DNA of 64,000 bases from an uncultured Pseudohongiella sp. (GTDB lineage Bacteria; Pseudomonadota; Gammaproteobacteria; Pseudomonadales; Pseudohongiellaceae). Numbering within the stretch: position 1 is the first letter of the stretch; the number at the start of each line of letters is the position of its first letter. The position numbers and the translations under genes were made by a program. The notes under the pieces are model-generated. The model made no database searches. It was not told where the DNA came from and saw only the letters and a list, made by a program, of their open reading frames with translations. The stretch is from the NCBI GenBank assembly GCA_902591495.1, contig CACJAW010000001.1, positions 33,373 through 97,372 of the forward strand. Reading direction: 5' to 3'. Of this stretch, positions 6,933 through 16,024 are shown piece after piece.

Positions 6933-7397
6933 ATGAATAAAATTAACGTAGACACTTGGATCCAGTTATTGGGAATGTTTGGAGTGATTGCCTCCCTCAT
7001 TTTCGTTGGACTGGAAATGAGGCAGTCGCAAAGGATTGCGCTTGTCAGTCAAATGCAAGAGAGATCTTATACAGCCTCAAGTGAGGCATACGCATTCACA
7101 GAGGCTAATCTGGATTGGTTTTCCAGCAAGTTCAGCATTGCGCCAAGTATTGAGCTAACAACCGAGCAAAAAGCAGCTAGAAATTCTGAAAATGTAAGTT
7201 GGTTTATTTACGAGGCAGATTATTTCCAATACTCACAAGGTTTAATGACCGAACCAGTATGGCAGGCAAAACTAAGGGCTATGGAAGTCAACCTGAAGAG
7301 GTGTGAGTACCCTGAAATATATCAAGTACGAAGCCAACTTGTGGAGGATGAATTCAAGAGTATTTTAGACAGTATGCCCTCTCAGTGTGAAGATTAG
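6933..7397 (+). CDS. One-helix membrane protein of the local paralogous family (D)
   Basis: This 154-aa protein starts with NKINVDTWIQLLGMFGVIASLIFVG then LEMRQSQR: one helix at about residues 9-27 and a polar segment, the same arrangement as the three minus-strand family members at 2.8-4.8 kb but more diverged. The soluble part has WFIYEADYFQYSQGL and a C-terminal VEDEFKSILDSM. No catalytic motif is visible. It is alone on its strand, separated from the nearest genes by about 250 nt upstream, where nothing clear is seen. Function unknown. Confidence 0.65.
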   Translation: MNKINVDTWIQLLGMFGVIASLIFVGLEMRQSQRIALVSQMQERSYTASSEAYAFTEANLDWFSSKFSIAPSIELTTEQKAARNSENVSWFIYEADYFQYSQGLMTEPVWQAKLRAMEVNLKRCEYPEIYQVRSQLVEDEFKSILDSMPSQCED

Positions 7398-7434
7398 AAT
7401 CAACTCAAATGACACTTAATCTATTCTTTGCACT

Positions 7435-8913
7435 TCAAATCTTCTTGAGATACAAATTGAGCTCGCGTTTTATTGACGGCGCAAAAAAATACAACCCAAT
7501 TATGTTTGGTATTGATATTAGGAAAACCATTGCGTCAGAGAAATCCAAGACGGCTGTGAGTTGGATTGTGCTTCCCAACATAATGAAGCCACAGAAAACC
7601 AACTTGAAACCCAGTTGCGCCCCCGAGGAATCGCCGACCAAATACAACCAGCCTTGGAGACCATAATAAGACCAGGCTAAGCTGGTCGAGAATGCAAATA
7701 ATAATCCAGCGATCGCCAAAGGATAGGGCGCCCAGCTGATGTGATAGGCGAAGGCCGCCGAGGTCAATTCAATTCCCTCCAAGCCACTATCCATAAGCCC
7801 CGCGGGATAAGCGGTAGACACTATCACTAAAGAGGTCAATGTACATATCACCATGGTATCTATGAACGGCTCAAGCAAGGAGACGATTCCCTCAGAAACA
7901 GGTTCTTTTGTTTGCACTGCTGAGTGTGCAATAGAAGCGGACCCAATGCCGGCTTCATTAGAAAATACTGCGCGCTGAAAACCAATTATCATTGCACCAA
8001 CCATTCCCCCTGTCGTGCTTTGAGTCGAAAATGCCTCGGATACAATGAGAATAATTGAATCAATTAAATGTTCGGCGCTTAAGATTAAAATAACTAATGA
8101 GGAGATGAAGTAAAGGATTCCCATGAATGGAACTATTCTACTTGCTGCTCTAGCGATAGACTTTATACCGCCAATAATTACTATGCCTACTGTAAATGCC
8201 ATGAGAAGCCCAAAGAGCCATCCACGCTCATTAAAAAAACTTTCGCTCCCGCCAGTGATGTTGACGAACTGAACGTAGGCTTGATTAGACTGAAACATGT
8301 TGCCGATTCCAAAACAGCCGATAACTAATGCGAGTGCATAAAAGCCACCAAAGAATTTACCCAGCTTTGGAAGCTGGCTTTCTGCTAACAAAGTTTCCAG
8401 ATAGTGCATGGGTCCGCCAGAAACTGACCCATCTTGGTTGATTATTCGATACTTGACTCCTAATGTGCACTCCACAAGCTTTGTAGACATTCCTAAGAAT
8501 CCAGCAAAAAACAACCAGAAAGCAGCCCCAGGACCACCGATACCGATAGCTACTGCGACACCCCCTATGTTGCCAATGCCAACTGTTCCAGAAATTGCAG
8601 TAGATACCGCTTGGAAATGTGATATTTCTCCGTCCGCATCTGGCTCTTTGTAGTCACCCCTCGCGACTCTGATTGCATGGCCGAACCCTCTGATATTTAT
8701 GAATCCTAAGTAAATAGTAAAAAACAAACCCGCTGTCACAAGCCATAAGACTATCAATGGCATCGCTTGACCAAAGAAGTTTATTTCAAAAAAGACTGCC
8801 GAAGACAAAGCCTTGGTAATAGGGCCAACTGCGCTCTCTACTGCTTCGTCGATCGATGCTCCAAACGAAGATTGGGTGAAAAAAATAGAGAACAGGGTTA
8901 TTGCTTTTTTCAT
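7435..8913 (-). CDS. Sodium:alanine/glycine symporter (AGCS family)
   Basis: The 492-aa product is an inner-membrane amino-acid:Na+ symporter. It has an N-terminal signal-like segment, then about 11 helices. Family signatures include IGNIGGVAVAIGIGGPGAAFW (residues about 112-132, core of the substrate site), GGPMHYLE (162-169), and SNEAGIGSASIAHSA (about 310-324). Length is typical of AlsT/AgcS-type proteins. It imports alanine or glycine with sodium. The gene stands alone; the neighbouring TauD-type gene is divergent. No riboswitch of the glycine type is apparent in the 250 nt upstream. Confidence 0.93.
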   Translation of the reverse strand: MKKAITLFSIFFTQSSFGASIDEAVESAVGPITKALSSAVFFEINFFGQAMPLIVLWLVTAGLFFTIYLGFINIRGFGHAIRVARGDYKEPDADGEISHFQAVSTAISGTVGIGNIGGVAVAIGIGGPGAAFWLFFAGFLGMSTKLVECTLGVKYRIINQDGSVSGGPMHYLETLLAESQLPKLGKFFGGFYALALVIGCFGIGNMFQSNQAYVQFVNITGGSESFFNERGWLFGLLMAFTVGIVIIGGIKSIARAASRIVPFMGILYFISSLVILILSAEHLIDSIILIVSEAFSTQSTTGGMVGAMIIGFQRAVFSNEAGIGSASIAHSAVQTKEPVSEGIVSLLEPFIDTMVICTLTSLVIVSTAYPAGLMDSGLEGIELTSAAFAYHISWAPYPLAIAGLLFAFSTSLAWSYYGLQGWLYLVGDSSGAQLGFKLVFCGFIMLGSTIQLTAVLDFSDAMVFLISIPNIIGLYFFAPSIKRELNLYLKKI

Positions 8914-9162
8914 TGAGTATTTGTCACTTTATAAAATTTATGACTTGTTGTTAATAAGTTGCCGCAATATTTTTGTAATGTACAGCAATATTCAACGAAT
9001 GGTTAGGGATAACAATAGCAATATGAGATTTATGAAGAACAATTCTAATTTGTTGGTAACACTAATCTTGGTGTATGATTTTTCAGACAATATTCAACGA
9101 GTTTTTGAAAAACACAAAGTTAATTTAAATCCAGAGGCAGGTTCGCCTGATTTTGAAAAATA

Positions 9163-9987
9163 GTGATTATTGAGAAACCATTGGCCGGCGCTCTTGGTGC
9201 TGAAATAGAAGGTATAGATTTAACTAAGCCCCTTTCTAAAAGCGACTACAAGCAGATTCGTAAACTGTTGATAGAACATGAGGTGATATTTTTTAGAAAA
9301 CAAGATATCAGCCCAGCTCAGCAGAAGGCTCTAGCTGATTCATTCGGACCATTGCAAAGCCATCCTGCTTATCAAACTGTTAAAGGTTATCCAGAAATTA
9401 CTATTCTGGAAAGTACTGCTGAGCAGCCAACTAAAATTGAGGCATGGCATAGTGATATGACATTTCGCCAGCATCCGCCTCTCGCGTCACTTCTTCGTTC
9501 AAAAATTGTTCCAGAGAAGGGGGGGGATACGTTGTGGGCGAGCATGACTGTTGCATATGAGAATCTTTCAGAAAATATGAAGCACTTTTTGACTGGCTTG
9601 TCGGCTATTCATGATTTCCGACACGGTTTTAAGGAAAGCTTAGAAGAAGAAGGGGGAGCAGAGAGGCTTGCAGAGGCTGTAAAGAAAAACCCGCCGGTAG
9701 AACATCCCGTGATTCACACTCATCCAGAGAGTGGCAAGAAGGTAATCTTTGTTAATAGCCTCTTTACAACGCATATTGTCGGCCTGCATCGATCAGAAAG
9801 TCGTGCAGTATTAGACTTCTTATTTGAACACATTAAAACGCCAGAGTTTACCTGTCGTTTTAGTTGGGAGCCAAATTGTGTCGCTTTGTGGGATAATCGC
9901 AGCACCCAACATAAACCAATAAATGATTATTTCCCGGCGCACCGAAAGCTGCATCGCATTACTATATTTGGTGACAAGCCATACTAG
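9163..9987 (+). CDS. TauD/TfdA-family Fe(II)/2-oxoglutarate dioxygenase
   Basis: This 274-aa enzyme hydroxylates a small organic acid or sulfonate using Fe(II), O2 and 2-oxoglutarate. The iron triad is visible: H96-x-D98 in AWHSDMTF and distal H250 in STQHKPIND. R265 (LHRIT) is placed to bind 2-oxoglutarate. The N-terminus (PLAGALGAEIEGIDL) is typical of TauD. The GTG at 9163 is the only usable start: a TGA precedes it in frame by two codons and family proteins begin here. Its end overlaps that of the convergent amidotransferase by 4 nt. The substrate (taurine, alkylsulfonate, phenoxyacid or other) cannot be told. Confidence 0.9.
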   Translation: MIIEKPLAGALGAEIEGIDLTKPLSKSDYKQIRKLLIEHEVIFFRKQDISPAQQKALADSFGPLQSHPAYQTVKGYPEITILESTAEQPTKIEAWHSDMTFRQHPPLASLLRSKIVPEKGGDTLWASMTVAYENLSENMKHFLTGLSAIHDFRHGFKESLEEEGGAERLAEAVKKNPPVEHPVIHTHPESGKKVIFVNSLFTTHIVGLHRSESRAVLDFLFEHIKTPEFTCRFSWEPNCVALWDNRSTQHKPINDYFPAHRKLHRITIFGDKPY

Positions 9988-10706
9988 AGTTGATGCGAAG
10001 TCGGATTACCTTTAATAAAGTTCACAATCCATCTACCTACTTCATGGGCGTCCGTATTCTTAGTCAGGGAGTCTAAACCTTCTTGGTAGGTATTTTCTTC
10101 AAAATCGTTTTTTCGCAAATCCAACAGTGAACGAGAAAAATCTTTGTTGAATTCCGGATGTCCCTGAAAAGTGAGAAAATGATCTCCAATTTGAAGCATA
10201 GAATAAGGGCAAAATTCACTGCTCGCTAGAATTACGCTTGATGGCGCAGGCTTTACTACTTGATCTTGATGACTACATACTAGATTGTAGTTCTGTCCCT
10301 TTATCCCATAATGTTTAGCTGAGTCTGTTAGAATAGACTCATGTATTCCGATTCCCCATCCCTTGTCAGATTTTTGAGTTTTTCCACCCAGAAAATGCGC
10401 TACTAATTGATGTCCGAAGCAGATGCCAATAAGTTTTTTCTTTTTTTTGTGTAACTCTTGAACGAATTTTCCGAGTTGTTTAATCCAGCCAATCTGCTCA
10501 TAAACACTCATCTTGCTCCCTGTAATAATGTATCCTTGAACCTCATCGATCATCTCAGGATAAACACCGGAGATGACATCATAGACTACTATTTCTATAT
10601 CAGGCTCGATGTTAAGTAACAAATTACCAAACATACCTGGGTATTCGCCGAAATGATGTGCAAGTTCAGGTCGAACTTTATCTGCGTTAAGAATGCCGAT
10701 TTTCAT
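9984..10706 (-). CDS. Class I glutamine amidotransferase, GMP-synthase-like
   Basis: The 240-aa protein is a stand-alone class I amidotransferase. Nucleophile C96 lies in GICFGHQLVAH, and the His-Glu pair is H183/E185 in FQGHPEF. An ITGS element near residue 62 forms the oxyanion strand. Proteins of this type hydrolyse glutamine or gamma-glutamyl bonds and are often described as gamma-glutamyl peptidases or GuaA-like amidotransferases; no synthetase domain is attached. It converges with the dioxygenase gene (4-nt overlap of ends). Confidence 0.9.
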   Translation of the reverse strand: MKIGILNADKVRPELAHHFGEYPGMFGNLLLNIEPDIEIVVYDVISGVYPEMIDEVQGYIITGSKMSVYEQIGWIKQLGKFVQELHKKKKKLIGICFGHQLVAHFLGGKTQKSDKGWGIGIHESILTDSAKHYGIKGQNYNLVCSHQDQVVKPAPSSVILASSEFCPYSMLQIGDHFLTFQGHPEFNKDFSRSLLDLRKNDFEENTYQEGLDSLTKNTDAHEVGRWIVNFIKGNPTSHQL

Positions 10707-10913
10707 GAATCAAACTCTTAAAATATTTCTATGTTGGGTAATTAAAGAGCCAGATGATTAGCATAACGTAACAGAGACAAACAGGTAAATGGGTACTTTA
10801 AGAGAGGCGCACATGATATCTCAAGTTTTCACCAATCAGAGCCACGTTACCTGTGTTCCGTGTACGATTATTTGTTTAATTGCTACCAGCAAACCAAGGA
10901 AAATTATGTCGAG

Positions 10914-11075
10914 TTAATGCTGAACTCGATCGCTAAGCTCTTCCAGGTAATCAATTTCATTGTCAATTTTTCTCTGATCCATGCGCTCTTCAAGACGCCG
11001 TCGTCTCTGAGTGAGCTCTGGCTTAGGCATCGACTCATTAGACAACACTACCGAATCATTCAAGATTTTTTCCAT
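10914..11075 (-). CDS. 53-aa PA3496-like small protein
   Basis: A minus-strand frame from ATG (complement of 11073-11075) to TAA (10914-10916) encodes a 53-aa charged helix: PKPELTQRRRRLEERM then DQRKIDNEIDYLEEL. The basic-then-acidic RRRxLEExxDxRxxxNEIDYLEE pattern resembles the PA3496 family of small proteins found across gammaproteobacteria, described as putative envelope-integrity proteins. A GGGGA ribosome site stands 8 nt before the start. The opposite-strand frame over the same bases looks non-coding. Likely real, function tentative. Confidence 0.65.
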   Translation of the reverse strand: MEKILNDSVVLSNESMPKPELTQRRRRLEERMDQRKIDNEIDYLEELSDRVQH

Positions 11076-11213
11076 AGTAGTCCCCAAATAATAGTTTGCT
11101 AAGAATTACGGTTGGGAATGAGAATAGGTTTTTAGTAAGTAACTTAAATTCGACATAATCTTGTCCAAATTGTAGTACTTTGATTATTTGCTTTGGGCGA
11201 TTTTAGACAGTAG

Positions 11214-11510
11214 TTATTTTACTTTCTGTTTCTCAGCCCATTTTACATGACGCATAATAATTGGATCGTTTGCAAGCCTGCTAAGGCTATTGAAATTCTT
11301 TGCTAAATCGAGTTCAGAATAAGTTCTATGAATCCCCTTATGACAGAGTCTACAGATCCATGCCCCACGGCTCAGTTCTTCTCTAGAAAAATTCTTGCGA
11401 AAAAAATTCCTCCTATGAACTTTTTTTGGAATTAGGTGATGGAATTCGAGTGTTCTTTCTTGCTTACAAAGGCCGCAGGTGATGTGTAAGTTAGAACGAT
11501 TTCTTGGCAT
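11214..11510 (-). CDS. Small HNH endonuclease-family protein
   Basis: The 98-aa product has the HNH zinc-finger pattern: C12-x2-C15 (CGLC), the HH pair at 24-25 in EFHHLIPKK, then C53-x2-C56-H57-x3-H61 (CRLCHKGIH). The sequence is close to a conserved gammaproteobacterial stand-alone HNH protein with the SREEL and LARxF segments. It probably cuts or nicks nucleic acid; the biological role is unknown. It follows the PNKP-like phosphatase gene by 27 nt on the same strand. Confidence 0.85.
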   Translation of the reverse strand: MPRNRSNLHITCGLCKQERTLEFHHLIPKKVHRRNFFRKNFSREELSRGAWICRLCHKGIHRTYSELDLAKNFNSLSRLANDPIIMRHVKWAEKQKVK

Positions 11511-11537
11511 TTTCAGAAAAGAAAAATTGATTTTTAA

Positions 11538-12068
11538 TTAGCGATCGTTGCAGGAATTTACCTGCATCACCCGATAACCATTATCTCGCCACATGTCAAC
11601 GACGTGTTGACGATCATCAAATATACAAAGCACATTTCCTGGGAGCAACTTGAATTGTTGCATCATCTCAAGCTTAACAACACTATCATCCCTAAGGTCA
11701 GTCTCTTTTCTCATCGATAATGTGACACCTAGTTCTTCTAAAAGATGTTCCTTGTCACTAGGTGAGCTATCTTTATTGAAAAAATTCTTTATAAGCCAGA
11801 GCAGCGTATTTTCTCTAACGAAATTATTTCTTCCAGTAAAAAATTTTAAGTTAAATCTTGAATAGGATTGGGAGCTTCCACTGAGCCATAGCAATTTCAC
11901 AATACGTATCACATCTACAATGGGCTGATCGTTTAAACACGCTTGATTGAATGAATCCCAATCTGGGTTTTTTAGCAAGTTGCCTGAATGATCCTTTATA
12001 TAGTGAAGTCGATGTTTGATATCTGCTATTGTGCCATCTATGTCACAAATGATCGTTTCTTTAGTCAA
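11538..12068 (-). CDS. HAD phosphatase, polynucleotide-kinase 3'-phosphatase-like
   Basis: This 176-aa HAD hydrolase has the nucleophile motif DIDGTIAD (D9, D11) and a C-terminal IFDDRQHVVDMWRDNGYRVMQV segment. The latter closely matches the 3'-phosphatase domain of T4-type polynucleotide kinase, where DDR and VVDMWR are characteristic. The kinase domain is absent. In the family the reaction removes 3'-phosphates from nucleic acid ends or nucleotides. Pairing with an HNH nuclease gene 27 nt downstream suggests a shared nucleic-acid repair or processing role, which is inference. Confidence 0.8.
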   Translation of the reverse strand: MTKETIICDIDGTIADIKHRLHYIKDHSGNLLKNPDWDSFNQACLNDQPIVDVIRIVKLLWLSGSSQSYSRFNLKFFTGRNNFVRENTLLWLIKNFFNKDSSPSDKEHLLEELGVTLSMRKETDLRDDSVVKLEMMQQFKLLPGNVLCIFDDRQHVVDMWRDNGYRVMQVNSCNDR

Positions 12069-12132
12069 GGGTTGACCTCTTCAATCTTAAATGAGTTTTA
12101 TTGTCCTCGCTAAGGAAGACTATTGAAAATTA

Positions 12133-13005
12133 TCAGCGATTTGTCACGGTTAACATCATTACTCCAGAGATTGCAATTAGAGCGCTGCCGAAGATCATTA
12201 AACTGTTTATGGATTCGTTGAAAAAGACAACGGACAATACGAGAGCAAATAAAAGTCGCGAGTACCGGAACGGGGCGACCACCGAAATTTCTCCAGAGCG
12301 AGTTGCGAGCACCACAGCACAATACGCAAGCGAGGCAGTGCAAACCGAACTTGTCAATAGTAAAGCGTCCTTTGAGGAAGGTGTTTGAAAAGACTCAAAG
12401 AATGGCACTGTGATTAATCCTGCGAACAGAGAAGCAAAAAAAGCCCAGAATGAGATGGTGATTACTGGGATGGAATCTGAAATTGATCTGGTAATAATGT
12501 CCCTTATCGCAAGGAAGAAAACTGCCGCAACCGCAAACAAAGTCGCGGGTTTGAACCCCTCAAGGCCGGGTTGAGTGACCATCAGCACTCCTATAAAGCC
12601 TGTAAGCACAAGCGCCCAACTTAACCCCGAGACCTCTTGTTTGAGAATAAATGCTCCACCTATTACTACAGCTAAGGGAGTCGCCTGAATGATCGCGGAT
12701 GAGATGGATAGGGAGCCATGGACAATGGCAGTCACAAAAGATATCGCTGCCGCGAGTTCACACAGTGAGCGAATCAGAAATCTAGGGTTCTTGATTTCGG
12801 CGCTTAATATTCGAATTGCCCAATATCGAGCGGCAAGGGAAAAAATAACCAGGCCACCAATTCCGATTAGTATCAAAATCTCAGAAATTGGCATCGAATT
12901 TGACAGTTGTTTAATGATTGCATCTTCAATGGCAAATCCAGCCATGGCAATTATCATGTAAAAGATACAACGCATATTCTCAAGGTGAGTAGATTTTTGT
13001 GACAT
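12133..13005 (-). CDS. EamA/DMT-family transporter
   Basis: This 290-aa protein has ten predicted membrane helices in two five-helix halves, the drug/metabolite transporter pattern. Distinctive points are AIEDAIIKQLSNSMP near residue 24-38 and, in the second half, VVAPFRYSRLLFALVLSVVFF (about 243-263), typical of the RhaT/RarD-like EamA proteins. It probably exports or imports a small metabolite across the inner membrane; the substrate is unknown. It is divergent from the secreted-protein gene at 13.1 kb. Confidence 0.88.
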   Translation of the reverse strand: MSQKSTHLENMRCIFYMIIAMAGFAIEDAIIKQLSNSMPISEILILIGIGGLVIFSLAARYWAIRILSAEIKNPRFLIRSLCELAAAISFVTAIVHGSLSISSAIIQATPLAVVIGGAFILKQEVSGLSWALVLTGFIGVLMVTQPGLEGFKPATLFAVAAVFFLAIRDIITRSISDSIPVITISFWAFFASLFAGLITVPFFESFQTPSSKDALLLTSSVCTASLAYCAVVLATRSGEISVVAPFRYSRLLFALVLSVVFFNESINSLMIFGSALIAISGVMMLTVTNR

Positions 13006-13129
13006 CCTTTAAATCCTTTCTGAGCAACTAGTACATCTCTATTTTTGTGCTGTAGTCACGTCGTTGGCCGACAACATGCCGTATTTCTTTTTAATTATAT
13101 GCTATAAAAGGGAAAGAGAACTCTAAGTA

Positions 13130-14191
13130 TTGACCAAAAGAGCTTTATTAAAGATGGAAAGCAACACTGTCCTATACTTCCTACTCGTAATCCTAATTCT
13201 TAGTTTTAGCTCGCCGCATTATGCTCAAGACGATATACCGCGAAATGCGCTAGGCCGACCAGATTTTGCGGGGTATTGGGAGAATTTGCATCAGATAGCA
13301 GAGCAAAGGCCAGAAAGATTCGGTGAAAGACGTGCGTATACGGATGAGGAGGTTTCGGAAATCTTGTTAGGCATGGAACAAAATCAGCAGGCTAGGGACG
13401 CGACCCTAGAGGCTGACCGAGCGCCCCCAAAGGTAGGTGCGAGAATTACTAATAGGGCGGATGATGATTTCGACGAGTTTCCAAGTGAGCTCATGCGGAT
13501 AGATGGCGAGTATAGGACTTCAATAATTGTAAAGCCGTTGAATGGTCGCATCCAGAAAGTTGAAAATACGGTGGATTATTATGAAAGGTTTCGCAGACAA
13601 GGATTTAGAATTTATGACGGTCCTGAGATGACTGGCGCCAATGACCGATGTCTGCATATGGGTTGGGTTTTCCCTTATATGGGTACGACTGGATTGAGCA
13701 GGTTTGGGCAGATTGTTCAAACAGATGAGTTTTTGATGATTTTAGGCGAATACCCTTACACGCCTCGGATAATTCCCATACGGCGAAACGGTGCTGACGG
13801 TAATTTCTTTACTAATAAATTTCCGCGATGGATGGGACACTCTTACGCCTTCTGGGAGGGCGACAAACTGAAAGTAATAACAAGAAAGATTCGAGATGAG
13901 CAATCTAATGCGCCAGCAAATGCTCTAACAAGGAATGGTCTTCCAGTTTCAAGTAAAACCTCCTCAGTCGAGGAGACTTACGAGCTTCTTTCAGATACCG
14001 AGATCTTGTACCGATGGGAATTTATTGACGATGAACTTTTAGTGGAAAGTGTTGTGGGTGAGGTTTTACTGACACGTATGGATAGGGGTAGACGGATTTA
14101 TGAATATGCGTGTCATGAGGGGAACTATAACTTAGAACTTATCCTTCGTGGAGCCCGTCGCGCTGATTGGGATCGTTTGCAGACTAATTAG
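13130..14191 (+). CDS. Secreted protein of unknown function, RWMGHS-type (paralogue of 20872-21912)
   Basis: The 353-aa product starts at TTG 13130 (or at ATG 13154, in frame) and has a signal peptide ending near SPHYAQD. The mature part starts with LGRPDFAGYWEN, then APPKVGARITNRAD, YRTSIIVKP, NDRCL, a FPRWMGHSYAFWEGDKLKV block, and ends EYACHEGNYNLELILRGAR. The gene at 20872-21912 shares every one of these blocks (HPNFQGYWTN, GRKWMGDSIGYYEGNSLFV, YEYACHEGNYSVPIMLRTAR), so the two are diverged copies. I know similar proteins as hypothetical proteins in marine gammaproteobacteria and acidobacteria; no activity is established. The GYW and HEGNY motifs suggest a periplasmic beta-rich binding or catalytic domain. 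Confidence 0.75.
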   Translation: MTKRALLKMESNTVLYFLLVILILSFSSPHYAQDDIPRNALGRPDFAGYWENLHQIAEQRPERFGERRAYTDEEVSEILLGMEQNQQARDATLEADRAPPKVGARITNRADDDFDEFPSELMRIDGEYRTSIIVKPLNGRIQKVENTVDYYERFRRQGFRIYDGPEMTGANDRCLHMGWVFPYMGTTGLSRFGQIVQTDEFLMILGEYPYTPRIIPIRRNGADGNFFTNKFPRWMGHSYAFWEGDKLKVITRKIRDEQSNAPANALTRNGLPVSSKTSSVEETYELLSDTEILYRWEFIDDELLVESVVGEVLLTRMDRGRRIYEYACHEGNYNLELILRGARRADWDRLQTN

Positions 14192-14293
14192 TTCTGTAAA
14201 TTCAGCCTAATGTGAAACATCTGTCTGATTTTAGTGAATGGACGTCACTAGAGGCGGCATTTATTTTTGGTAAACTTTTTTACGGAGATTTTT

Positions 14294-15484
14294 ATGCAGG
14301 CTAAACTCGTTCATTGTTTACTATTTTTGCCATTTATCTTGCTGTCTCAAAGCCAAGTTCATGGTCAACAGATTGGTATTCCTGTTGAACCACTGGAGGA
14401 TGGACCTTGGGTTTTTGATACTGCTGAGCAACATAGAATTAAGGTTAGTGTCGTAGCGAGAGGCATGTCTCATCCTTGGGCAATTGCATTTTTGCCAAAT
14501 GGAGACATGTTGGTTACTGAGAGAGAAGGAAGGCTCAGGCTTGTGCAAAATGATAGGCTGATAGAGGAGCCTATTGCTGGTGTTCCCTCTGTTCGAACTG
14601 AGGGTAATGGCGGCTTGATGGATATCGCTATCCATCCAGGATTTTTGGAAAACCAACTGGTCTACCTGACATATACAAAGCCGGTAGAAAAAGGGTGGGG
14701 CGCGCCTGCGTTAGCAGTCGGAAGGCTAGATAACGGTGTCTTAGTCGATACGCGAGACATACTTGTCACTGAAGCTTATGAGGGCAATTCTGGTCTGAAT
14801 GGGAGAGTAGTCTTTGGCCCTGACGGCAAGGTGTATATGTCGACGGGTGGGAGGATAGGTGAGGTATCACAGGACCCGATGAGTCTAAGAGGAAAAGTTC
14901 TTAGATTGGAAGATGATGGAGGGATACCTGTTGATAATCCATTCAGAAATCGGCTCAATTACAGACAAGAAATTTTCACACTCGGGCACCGCAACACATT
15001 AGCTCTTATTCAACATCCGGTTACAGGTGAGATATGGCAGCATGAAAATGGTCCCAATGGGGGAGATGAAATAAATATCCTGTTACCTGGACGCAACTAC
15101 GGGTGGCCGCTTGTCAGCTTTGGAAGATTTTACTCGGGTGGTCGGGTAAATGAGCATCCCACTCGAGAGGGATTGGAATCTCCTCTACTAGTTTGGTTAC
15201 CAGCGATTGCCGCATCAGGAATGGCGGTTTATACCGGTAACAAGTTTCCGGCATGGCAAAATAACGTTTTTATAGGGTCACTCCGAATGGGAGGTATTCC
15301 AGGGACAGGCCATTTGCAGAGAATCGTATTTAACGAGAATGCTGAGGAAATGCGACGAGAGTTGCTTCTAACTGAGTTAAAAAGAAGAATTAGGGAAGTG
15401 CGCGAAGGGCCAGATGGTCTGCTTTATCTACTGACGGACGAAGAAAATGATGGTGCCTTGCTTCGAATTGAACCCGTTTCTTAA
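14294..15484 (+). CDS. PQQ-dependent sugar dehydrogenase (soluble aldose dehydrogenase/YliI type)
   Basis: This 396-aa periplasmic enzyme is a six-bladed propeller of the glucose/sorbosone dehydrogenase family. The ATG at 14294 is preferred because GGAG stands 6 nt before it and a clean signal peptide follows (QAKLVHCLLFLPFILLS). Family signatures: HPWAIAFLPNGDMLVTEREG (about 57-76), GLMDIAIHPGF with catalytic-type His, GHRNTLALIQHP (about 231-242) and ENGPNGGDEINIL (253-265), which line the PQQ and calcium sites. It oxidises aldose sugars and passes electrons to the respiratory chain. No PQQ synthesis genes are in the window. Confidence 0.92.
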   Translation: MQAKLVHCLLFLPFILLSQSQVHGQQIGIPVEPLEDGPWVFDTAEQHRIKVSVVARGMSHPWAIAFLPNGDMLVTEREGRLRLVQNDRLIEEPIAGVPSVRTEGNGGLMDIAIHPGFLENQLVYLTYTKPVEKGWGAPALAVGRLDNGVLVDTRDILVTEAYEGNSGLNGRVVFGPDGKVYMSTGGRIGEVSQDPMSLRGKVLRLEDDGGIPVDNPFRNRLNYRQEIFTLGHRNTLALIQHPVTGEIWQHENGPNGGDEINILLPGRNYGWPLVSFGRFYSGGRVNEHPTREGLESPLLVWLPAIAASGMAVYTGNKFPAWQNNVFIGSLRMGGIPGTGHLQRIVFNENAEEMRRELLLTELKRRIREVREGPDGLLYLLTDEENDGALLRIEPVS

Positions 15485-15585
15485 ACTAAATGAAGCCTGT
15501 TTATTTCGCGATTGGGGAACTATGTGCCCGGTTTAGTCGTTAAGTACTATCTCAATTAATCACCTATAAATTAGTGGAATTAAGT

Positions 15586-15954
15586 ATGATGAGTTCGCTA
15601 CAAATTCTTTTGTCTGGTGTCATTGTGGGTATGATTGTTTTTCAGGCCGGTGTTGTTGCGCCAGTATTGTTTAAAACTCTATCACCTGAGCAAGCAGGGC
15701 CTTTCTTACGCGCTATATTCCCGAAATTATTTGGTTTAGTATTTTTTCTTGGATGCGCTGCATTAGCACTCTCTTTTTTTGGCATTGGAGGAACCATCTC
15801 AATAGGTGTTTTTCTGATTACTGCCATTTTTATGGCAATTTGTTATTTAATCATTCCAGCTACAAACTCAGCGAAAGATTCAGGAGATGAAAAAACTTTC
15901 AAAAAGTTACACAGCTTGAGTGTTTTCCTGACAATAGCGATTCTTTTTTTTTAA
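15586..15954 (+). CDS. DUF4149/TMEM205-like membrane protein
   Basis: The 122-aa product has four membrane helices. The first contains VGMIVFQAGVVAPVLFKTL, and FPKLFGLVFFLGCAALAL follows, as in the DUF4149 family of small bacterial membrane proteins. The ATG at 15586 has GTGGA at a spacing of 7; an upstream in-frame GTG at 15574 overlaps that site and is less likely. The C-terminus has KTFKKLHSLSVFL. Function unknown. Confidence 0.75.
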   Translation: MMSSLQILLSGVIVGMIVFQAGVVAPVLFKTLSPEQAGPFLRAIFPKLFGLVFFLGCAALALSFFGIGGTISIGVFLITAIFMAICYLIIPATNSAKDSGDEKTFKKLHSLSVFLTIAILFF

Positions 15955-16024
15955 CGTTATTTGGATTTTCCTTAGCTAGATTTCGGTTCGAATTTTTTAA
16001 ATTGCCTTCGTGAGGACTCACCGA

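Noticed and set aside
8979..9100. 13-base repeat CAATATTCAACGA at about 8986 and 9088
   Set aside because: Two short AT-rich copies 100 nt apart with no further structure; not enough to call an element.
8813..9163. 116-codon plus-strand frame before the dioxygenase gene
   Set aside because: Its first third is antisense to the symporter gene and the rest lacks any ribosome site or family pattern; it ends just at the dioxygenase start by chance.
10860..11102. 80-codon plus-strand frame
   Set aside because: It is antisense to the 53-aa PA3496-like gene, which has a better start, ribosome site and composition.
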